Positions 1 through 5,152 of a DNA stretch of 16,175 nucleotides are shown here, piece after piece. The stretch lies in contig JASBTC010000454.1 of the NCBI GenBank assembly GCA_030148625.1, positions 1 through 16,175 on the forward strand, given 5' to 3'. The position numbers and the translations under genes are program-made. This stretch comes from Sphingobium sp. Lineage in GTDB: Bacteria > Pseudomonadota > Alphaproteobacteria > Sphingomonadales > Sphingomonadaceae. Every line of letters starts with the position of its first letter. Within the stretch, counting starts at the first letter, position 1. The notes below the pieces were generated by a model, which did no database searches, had not been told where the DNA came from, and was given only the letters and a program-made list of their open reading frames with translations.

Positions 1-791
1 ATCGTCGTTCCGAACGATTTTTCGCCGCCCAGTGCGAGAACCGGCATGGTCAGCTTGCCGTCCGACGCGATCATGGCACGATTGTCGATCGCATCCTGGT
101 CGAATGCGGCGAATTGCGCGAAGCCCGCATGCATCGCGCCGGGGCGGGCATAGAGCGTCGCATAATGCCGGCGCGCCGCTTCGCTGAAATGTTTGGGGTC
201 GGCGGAGAAATCGTTCCAGAAACGGTCGAGATAGATGCGCTCCCGCCCCGCGACCAGCCGCTCCATATCGGGCCCACCAAAGCGGAAATGCCAGAGCAGC
301 GGGTTCTTCAATATCTCTTCCCACGGGCCGATCCCGGGCACCGGTGCGTCGATCAATACAAGCCGTGTGACGCGCGCACGATGCCGGGCGGCAAAGGCGA
401 AGCCGACCATATTGCCGATATCGTGTGCGACGAGGTCCGCCCGCTCGATCTTGAGCGTGTCGAGTATGCCGGCAATGTCGCCCGCCTGCGTTTTCTTGTC
501 GTAACCGCCGGCGGGTTTCGTCGAGAGTCCCATGCCGCGCAGGTCAGGCACCACCACCTGATGGTCGCGCGCCAGTTCGACCGCCAGAGGCACCCACATG
601 TCTCCGGTTTCGCCATAGCCGTGGAGCAGAACCACAGCGGGGCCTTTGCCGCCGACGCGGACATGGATGGTGGTGCCGTTGGTCGTGATCTCCTGCGCGT
701 GGAATGCGGCGGGAAAGGGGGGAAGCTGCGCATGGACAGCGGGCCCCGCGATGAGAAGGAACGCGAGGATCAGGGCGCGGAGCGGCTGCAT
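1..791 (-). CDS. Exported alpha/beta hydrolase, epoxide hydrolase-like (3' end outside window)
   Basis: The reading frame is open from ATG 791 to the window edge, giving 263 residues without the C-terminus. Residues 1-21 are a Sec signal peptide likely cut after AVHA, so the enzyme is probably periplasmic. The alpha/beta-hydrolase core is clear: oxyanion-hole HGYGETG at 57-63, PDLRGMG at 82-88, and a nucleophile elbow AHDIGN at 122-127 with Asp124. In this superfamily an Asp nucleophile marks epoxide hydrolases and haloalkane/haloacetate dehalogenases rather than esterases. The cap region follows (about 150-230), then the start of the next core strand (MPVLALGGEKS). The catalytic His and probably the acid lie in the missing tail. 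A weak purine-rich ribosome site (GAAGGGA) precedes the start. It is divergent from the MerC-like gene across 207 bp. Substrate cannot be told; a fluoroacetate-dehalogenase-like activity is equally possible. Confidence 0.9.
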   Translation of the reverse strand, partial: MQPLRALILAFLLIAGPAVHAQLPPFPAAFHAQEITTNGTTIHVRVGGKGPAVVLLHGYGETGDMWVPLAVELARDHQVVVPDLRGMGLSTKPAGGYDKKTQAGDIAGILDTLKIERADLVAHDIGNMVGFAFAARHRARVTRLVLIDAPVPGIGPWEEILKNPLLWHFRFGGPDMERLVAGRERIYLDRFWNDFSADPKHFSEAARRHYATLYARPGAMHAGFAQFAAFDQDAIDNRAMIASDGKLTMPVLALGGEKSFGTT

Positions 792-949
792 GGGAGTCCC
801 TTCGATTGGGGCCTTCAGACATAGGCTCTCGTTTCACTGTCGTCACGCGATCATCTTGGTGCCCTACGGCTTCAGGCTTCACCGTCTGATGCCCTTGTGG
901 CGATGCTCTATCGCTTGCTTGCGCCGCCTTTCGTCCGCCACACCGAATC

Positions 950-989
950 TTGACACAGCCCTCTTGCAATCAATGATATAAAGTATCAT
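950..989 (+). promoter_or_regulatory. Candidate promoter with overlapping palindromic operator upstream of the MerC-like gene
   Basis: A perfect -35-like TTGACA lies at 950-955. A perfect inverted repeat ATGATA-taaag-TATCAT occupies 973-989, 9 bases before the ATG at 999. The best -10-like hexamer, TATAAA (977-982), is inside the palindrome at a long 21-base spacing; shorter spacings give poorer hexamers. A repressor bound to the palindrome would cover the -10 region. MerC-type genes are often metal regulated, so a Fur/Zur- or MerR-family site is a reasonable guess, but the sequence alone does not identify the regulator. Confidence 0.45.
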
Positions 990-998
990 CTGCGCCGC

Positions 999-1388
999 AT
1001 GCAACGGCGGATCGGATCAGGGCATGGCTGGCTGGATGGCCTTTCGGTAGGCGCGTCTTTGTTATGCCTGATCCATTGTCTGGCACTGCCGATCCTGATC
1101 GCGGCGCTGCCGGCACTCGCCCGCACGCTCGACTTGCCGGAGGGATTTCATCTGCTGGTGCTTGCCGCAGCGATTCCGACCAGCGCAGTCGCGCTGGCGG
1201 GCGGCCATCGCCGTCATGGCGCGCTCGTGCCCGCCTTCACGGGCATTGCCGGGCTGGTGCTGATGACGATCGGCGCGCTGTTCACCAGCCGGGCAGCGAC
1301 CGAAACCGCGCTGACCGTCGCGGGAAGCCTGCTGCTCGCGGGTGCGCATATCGCCAATTGGCGACTGCGCACCCGCGCGGCGGGCTGA
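999..1388 (+). CDS. MerC-domain inner-membrane protein (possible metal transporter)
   Basis: A 129-residue, very hydrophobic protein with about four predicted membrane helices (roughly 17-40, 50-67, 76-95 and 99-121). The first helix holds the MerC-like signature SLLCLIHCLALP (20-31), with Cys23, His26 and Cys27 placed to bind a soft metal. In mercury-resistance operons MerC carries Hg(II) across the inner membrane. Here there is no merR, merA, merT or merP nearby, so a housekeeping role in uptake or homeostasis of another metal such as zinc is at least as likely. No Shine-Dalgarno sequence is visible before ATG 999, and a promoter reading in this direction ends within about 10 bases of it, so the mRNA may be nearly leaderless. 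The stop is 5 bp from the stop of the convergent serine hydrolase gene, with no obvious terminator between them. Confidence 0.85.
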   Translation: MQRRIGSGHGWLDGLSVGASLLCLIHCLALPILIAALPALARTLDLPEGFHLLVLAAAIPTSAVALAGGHRRHGALVPAFTGIAGLVLMTIGALFTSRAATETALTVAGSLLLAGAHIANWRLRTRAAG

Positions 1389-1393
1389 TGCCG

Positions 1394-2878
1394 TCAGGGC
1401 TGCTTGCTGAGCGAGATCCAGTGGGTCAACGCATTGCGCACGCGCTGATTGTCGCCATCGCCGATCGCAGTGGCCGCGCCGTCGAGCGTGGTGCCGCGCA
1501 GCTTGAGCGAGAGATGCACCGAATAGCTGTAACGCAGCGTTTCGGGGTTGGGGATGCGGGCGTTGAGATCGCCGTCGAAATAGCCCTTGTCGAAGCTCGC
1601 CTCTGAAACCAACGTCGGCAGTTGATCGCCGAATTTGGCGCGGATCTGGCCGTCGGGCTGGAAAGTCAGCTCGACCGGCATGGCCTTGGTCGGCGTCGTC
1701 AGCGTCCCCTTCCAGTTTCCGACCAGATCGGAGGACGGTGCGAAAGCGGGCGTCTTCGGTTCTTCGGGTGCGATCGGTGCCGGTTTCCAGCCTGGCAGCA
1801 TGATCGCGGCGATCTTGTCGGCGATAATGCGCGGCGCGGGGCTGCTCGAATTGGTCAGCACCACCACGGCGAGATTGCGATCGGGGAAAAGCTGCATGAG
1901 CGTCGCGACGCCGGCCATGCCGCCGCTGTGCGAAACGACGCGATACCCGTCCTTGGTGCGGACGTTGAAGCCGACGCCATAACCGCTGCCGTCTTCGCGT
2001 ACCGCCTGCGGATCGACGGGGCGGTGCATCTCGTCGATCGACGTGTCGCTCAGGATCGCTTTCTGGCCCGACAGATGATCCTTCAGATGGAAACCCGCGA
2101 ACCGCACCAGATCGTGCGCGCTCGAAAACACTGCCGAAGCGCCGGGATGGTCGAACTCGTAAAAGGGAACAGGTTCGCCGTCCTTGCCGTAGCGCATTGC
2201 GGCGAAGCGTTCGAGGCCGGGGCCGATATCGACCGACGTGTGCGTGAGGCCGAGCGGTATGAAGACTTCGCGGCGCATGAAGTCGGCATAGCTGACGCCC
2301 GAGACCCGGCTGATGATCTCGTCGAGCACGCCGAAGCCGAGATTGGAATATTGATATTTCTCGCCCGGAGCGGTCACGAGATTGCCGTAGCTCTGGATCG
2401 TATAGTCCATCGGCGGCCGGGCCACGGGCTCATCTGCGTAGAAGAACTGGAAGTGCAGCGGCAGGCCGGCGGTATGCCCGGCGACGCGGCGGACGGTGGC
2501 GCCGCGGACGTCGCCGACGCGCGCGGTGAGCTTGCCCACGCCAAGATAATCGTTGGCGGGCTTGTCGAGATCGACCTTGCCGGCCTGGACCAGCGTCATC
2601 AGTCCGGTGGCGGTGATCGGCTTCGAGATCGAGGCGAGCGAATACATGGTGTGTTCGTCGGCCGGGATCCGCTTTTCGCGATCGGCCCAGCCAAAACCTT
2701 CCTCCCAGACGACCTTGCCGTCCTGCATCACCGCGACCGCGACCGAGGGGACCGATTTTTCGGTCAGCTGTTCGCGAATGGCAGCGCGCACGCTGTCGAA
2801 CCGGTCGGCCAGCGCCGGGGTGGAACTGCCTGCAAGCAGCAATGCGCCCAGCATCACGCGCGGTATCGTCAGCGTCAT
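1394..2878 (-). CDS. Exported serine hydrolase, class C beta-lactamase / S12 peptidase family
   Basis: A 494-residue protein. ATG 2878 is chosen because AGAGGGG lies six bases upstream and a signal peptide starts at once (residues 1-24, likely cut after ALA). An in-frame ATG at 2938 would add 20 residues before the signal and has no ribosome site. The penicillin-binding fold motifs are complete: S83-I-S-K86 (nucleophile and base), Y177-S-N179, and H317-S-G-G320 in place of KTG. Residues about 30-375 form the catalytic domain; about 395-494 look like a lipocalin-like beta-barrel, as in many S12 enzymes. The family includes DD-carboxypeptidases, D-aminopeptidases, esterases and true AmpC. The HSGG motif and extra C-terminal domain argue against a resistance beta-lactamase. 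It is divergent from the M55 peptidase gene, suggesting a link to peptide, perhaps D-amino-acid peptide, turnover in the periplasm. Confidence 0.92.
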   Translation of the reverse strand: MTLTIPRVMLGALLLAGSSTPALADRFDSVRAAIREQLTEKSVPSVAVAVMQDGKVVWEEGFGWADREKRIPADEHTMYSLASISKPITATGLMTLVQAGKVDLDKPANDYLGVGKLTARVGDVRGATVRRVAGHTAGLPLHFQFFYADEPVARPPMDYTIQSYGNLVTAPGEKYQYSNLGFGVLDEIISRVSGVSYADFMRREVFIPLGLTHTSVDIGPGLERFAAMRYGKDGEPVPFYEFDHPGASAVFSSAHDLVRFAGFHLKDHLSGQKAILSDTSIDEMHRPVDPQAVREDGSGYGVGFNVRTKDGYRVVSHSGGMAGVATLMQLFPDRNLAVVVLTNSSSPAPRIIADKIAAIMLPGWKPAPIAPEEPKTPAFAPSSDLVGNWKGTLTTPTKAMPVELTFQPDGQIRAKFGDQLPTLVSEASFDKGYFDGDLNARIPNPETLRYSYSVHLSLKLRGTTLDGAATAIGDGDNQRVRNALTHWISLSKQP

Positions 2879-3005
2879 ATTGCCCCTCTTGGATTGTTTC
2901 GAATTTCGGAATTGATTCGCTGATTGTGAAAATGCCATTCCCGCATGGAAAAGCGCAACGGAAATGCTACTGAGACCACCAATAATCCATCGAGGGGGAA
3001 TCGCC

Positions 3006-3956
3006 GTGTCGAACCGATCGCAGAATCTTCAGCGTGCACGGGGGCTGCGCAAGGCTGCTCTGGCAGTCGCCATGCCCTGCATCGCAATGATCGCGGCGAT
3101 TCAGCCCGCCCAATCCCAGGGGCAGGGCCGCCGCATCTTCATCTCGATCGACATGGAGGGCATTGCCGGGGCGGTGACGCCCAATCAGATCACCGGAACG
3201 GGCATCGATTATCAGCGCCAGCGCAAGATCATGACCGACGAACTGCTCGCCGCGATCGCCGGCGCGCGTGAAGCCGGCGCGACCGAATTCATCGTCGCCG
3301 ATGCGCATGGCGACATGCAGAATATCCTGATCGAGGACCTGCCCGCCGATGTCCGTCTGATCCGCGGCAGCCCGCGCCCGCTGATGATGATGGAGGGTAT
3401 CCAGAATGGCCGTTTCGACGGTGCGATCTTCATCGGTTATCACGCCGGCGCGTCCAACCCGCGCGGCGTACGTGCGCATACTTTCTCCAGCGCGCGCATT
3501 TCCGAAGTGAAACTGAACGGCGTGCCGGCTTCCGAAGGGTCGATGAACGCCGCACTGGCCGCACAATATGGCGTGCCCGTGATCCTGGCGACGGGCGACG
3601 ACGCCGCGGTCGAGGAACTGGCGCCGGTCATCCCCGGCGCGGAGACCGTGGTGGTGAAGCGCAATATCGGTTTCCATGCCGCCGAGAATCTGGTGCCGGC
3701 CGAAGCGCAGCGGCTGATCCGCGCCGCCGCGGCAAAGGCCGTCCAGAAGATCCCGCAACTCAAGCCGGCCAAGGTCATGCAGCCGGTGACGATCGACCTG
3801 ACTTTCCATTTCTATCGCCCGGCCGAACTGCTGGCCTATCTGCCCAATGTGGAACGGACCGGCGCGCGTTCGGTGCGCTGGAAATCCGCCGACATGGCAT
3901 CGGCGATGAAGTTCATGGAGTTCGCCATGTCGTACAATGTCGAGCTCCAGCCCTGA
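3006..3956 (+). CDS. Exported M55 family D-aminopeptidase, DppA-like
   Basis: GTG 3006 is preferred because GAGGGGG sits 7 bases upstream, giving 316 residues; an upstream in-frame start at 2964 has no such site. Residues about 14-37 form a signal peptide (cut near QSQ), followed by the M55 fold. Metal ligands known from Bacillus subtilis DppA are recognisable: D49 and E51 in SIDMEG, H101 in ADAHGD, H146 in IGYHAG, and E177 in PASEGSMNA. H158 in RAHTFSS matches the proposed catalytic His. The first spacing (52 residues from the first Asp to the first His) equals that of DppA as I remember it. DppA is a dizinc decamer that removes N-terminal D-amino acids, for example from D-Ala-D-Ala. The Bacillus enzyme is cytoplasmic, whereas this one appears exported. 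It begins a co-directional block; the next gene starts 59 bases after its stop. Confidence 0.92.
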   Translation: MSNRSQNLQRARGLRKAALAVAMPCIAMIAAIQPAQSQGQGRRIFISIDMEGIAGAVTPNQITGTGIDYQRQRKIMTDELLAAIAGAREAGATEFIVADAHGDMQNILIEDLPADVRLIRGSPRPLMMMEGIQNGRFDGAIFIGYHAGASNPRGVRAHTFSSARISEVKLNGVPASEGSMNAALAAQYGVPVILATGDDAAVEELAPVIPGAETVVVKRNIGFHAAENLVPAEAQRLIRAAAAKAVQKIPQLKPAKVMQPVTIDLTFHFYRPAELLAYLPNVERTGARSVRWKSADMASAMKFMEFAMSYNVELQP

Positions 3957-3980
3957 CATCGGATGACGCGCCGCCCCGTA

Positions 3981-3997
3981 GGTGCCATGCTGGCACC
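3981..3997 (+). other. Intercistronic hairpin before the thioesterase gene
   Basis: GGTGCCA and TGGCACC form a perfect 7-bp stem around a TGC loop, in the 59-base gap between the M55 peptidase gene and the thioesterase gene. It ends 7 bases before the AGGAGG ribosome site. No T-run follows, so it is not a standard intrinsic terminator. It could slow RNA decay or tune expression of the downstream genes. Confidence 0.5.
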
Positions 3998-4015
3998 GAT
4001 GGCGAGGAGGTGCTC

Positions 4016-4438
4016 ATGACGGCCAGCGTTTTCGATGGATTTCCGACACCGGCCTGTGCGCAGACGCTGGGCTGGCAATTGCTCGATGAAGACGGGGAGG
4101 CGGGTACCATCCGTGTCGGTTTCGACGGCCGCGCTGAATTCTGCAACCCGGCGGGCAATATTCAGGGCGGCTTCCTCGCCGCCATGCTCGACGACACGCT
4201 GGGGCCGGCGGTGCTCGTGAAGACCGGAGGCACGCACTATACCGCGACGATCGACCTCAATGTGAGTTTCCTGGCGCCCGCGCGGCCCGGCCCGCTCACC
4301 GGCGAAGGCCGCGTCGTCCAGCTCGGCAAGACGATCGCCTTTCTCGAAGGGCAGTTGCTTGCGCCCGACGGCACGATCGTTGCCCGCGCCACGGCGTCTG
4401 CGCGCGTGGTGCCGACTGCAGGATTGGCGCCGCGCTGA
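4016..4438 (+). CDS. PaaI-family hotdog-fold thioesterase
   Basis: A 140-residue protein; the start is fixed by a perfect AGGAGG at 4005-4010, five bases before ATG 4016. It is a single hotdog domain. The helix-start motif is GNIQGGFLAAMLDDTLG (47-63), where the PaaI family usually has a G-x-x-HGG pattern followed by the catalytic Asp or Glu. Gln50 takes the place of the His, and Asp59 or Asp60 is the likely catalytic acid. Later strands THYTATIDLNVSFLAPARPG and ending VARATASARVV fit the family. Members hydrolyse acyl-CoA or aryl-CoA thioesters in the cytoplasm. There is no signal peptide, so it stands apart from the exported peptidases around it. Substrate is unknown, and nearby genes do not point to a CoA-dependent pathway. 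Probably cotranscribed with the genes either side. Confidence 0.88.
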   Translation: MTASVFDGFPTPACAQTLGWQLLDEDGEAGTIRVGFDGRAEFCNPAGNIQGGFLAAMLDDTLGPAVLVKTGGTHYTATIDLNVSFLAPARPGPLTGEGRVVQLGKTIAFLEGQLLAPDGTIVARATASARVVPTAGLAPR

Positions 4439-4489
4439 CAGAGATGCTTGTCATCGAGTTGTGGACTGCCACGCACGGAGAGGACGTCG

Positions 4490-5026
4490 ATGCCCGCCAT
4501 AATCTATTGCGACGATTACGACGCCGATGCGGAACCCGTCGTGGCTGCGATCCGGGCCCGGCGCGGCGGGCATCTGCTCAACCTGGACCGGATGCTGCTC
4601 CACAGCCCGGCCATCGCTTCGGGCTGGAGTGCGCTGATGGGGCAGGTTCGCGCAAGCCCGGCGATTTCTGCCCGCCATCGCGAACTGGCGATCTGCGCGG
4701 TCGCGCGCATCAACGGCGCCGACTATGAATTCCATCATCATCGCGGGCCGTTCCTCGACGCCGGCGGTAGCCAGGCGCAGCTCGACGCGCTCGAAGATGT
4801 CGCCGCGGCTGCTGTCGACAATGGATTGTTCGATGCGGCCGAGCGCGCGGTGCTTTCGCTGGCTGACGAGAGCAGTCGCAATGTCGAGATCGATGCTGCG
4901 ACGATGGCAGCGGTGCGGCTGCATTTCCCCGAGCCCGCTGCGACCTTCGAACTGATGATGATCGTCGCATCGTACAATATGGTCTCGCGTCTGCTGGTCG
5001 GGCTCGGGATCGAACCGGAAAGCTGA
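4490..5026 (+). CDS. Carboxymuconolactone decarboxylase / AhpD-like family protein
   Basis: A 178-residue, cytoplasmic, all-helical protein. ATG 4490 follows GGAGAGGA (4477-4484) by five bases; an upstream in-frame start at 4448 has no ribosome site. The family core is seen at residues 62-90: an arginine/histidine-rich helix (RHRELAICAVARIN), then DYEFHHHRGPFLDAG, the usual place of the E-x-x-H segment. AhpD enzymes have a C-x-x-C pair in this helix; here only Cys69 is present, so a peroxidase of the AhpD type is unlikely. The repetition of the motif toward the C-terminus (FELMMIVASYNMVSRLLVGLGI) is typical of the AhpD-like fold. True 4-carboxymuconolactone decarboxylase would be expected with protocatechuate genes, and none are here, so the activity is unassigned. 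It lies 51 bases after the thioesterase gene, suggesting one transcript. Confidence 0.85.
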   Translation: MPAIIYCDDYDADAEPVVAAIRARRGGHLLNLDRMLLHSPAIASGWSALMGQVRASPAISARHRELAICAVARINGADYEFHHHRGPFLDAGGSQAQLDALEDVAAAAVDNGLFDAAERAVLSLADESSRNVEIDAATMAAVRLHFPEPAATFELMMIVASYNMVSRLLVGLGIEPES

Positions 5027-5059
5027 TCCGCCACAGGCGTTTCTCCGATCATCAAATCG

Positions 5060-5088
5060 TTGACGGCTGAGGTTCGCTCGGGCCTAAT
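5060..5088 (+). promoter_or_regulatory. Weak candidate promoter upstream of the S9 peptidase gene
   Basis: TTGACG (5060-5065) and CCTAAT (5083-5088) are spaced by 17 bases, in the 126-base gap before ATG 5153. The -10 match is only moderate. A GGGCC-gaac-GGCCC hairpin follows at 5103-5116, in what would be the leader. The peptidase gene may therefore have its own start in addition to read-through from the upstream genes. Confidence 0.3.
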
Positions 5089-5152
5089 CGGGCGCAGGCA
5101 GAGGGCCGAACGGCCCATGGCTGTTCCATCGGAATCGCGGCGGGGGAATTTC

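Noticed and set aside
114..824. 236-codon plus-strand frame over the left-edge gene
   Set aside because: The minus strand encodes a clear alpha/beta hydrolase with signal peptide and HDxGN elbow; the plus frame is its antisense.
1372..1384. CCCGC-gcg-GCGGG hairpin at the end of the MerC-like gene as a terminator
   Set aside because: It is within the coding sequence, only 5 bp long and not followed by a T-run.
999..1388. A mercury-resistance (mer) operon
   Set aside because: Only a MerC-like gene is present; merR, merT, merP and merA are absent, so resistance is not supported.
1622..2923. 433-codon plus-strand frame opposite the serine hydrolase gene
   Set aside because: The minus strand has all S12 active-site motifs and a ribosome site; the plus-strand product has a low-complexity, His/Arg/Asp-rich composition typical of antisense reading.
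2879..2938. Upstream ATG at 2938 as the start of the serine hydrolase
   Set aside because: It would put 20 polar residues before the signal peptide and has no ribosome site, whereas ATG 2878 has AGAGGGG at good spacing.
2967..3959. 330-codon minus-strand frame opposite the M55 peptidase gene
   Set aside because: The plus strand encodes the complete metal-binding site of M55; the antisense frame has no family resemblance.
5060..5152. TTG start at 5060 for the S9 peptidase
   Set aside because: The extension would bury the signal peptide; ATG 5153 has a ribosome site. The TTG fits better as part of a -35-like hexamer.
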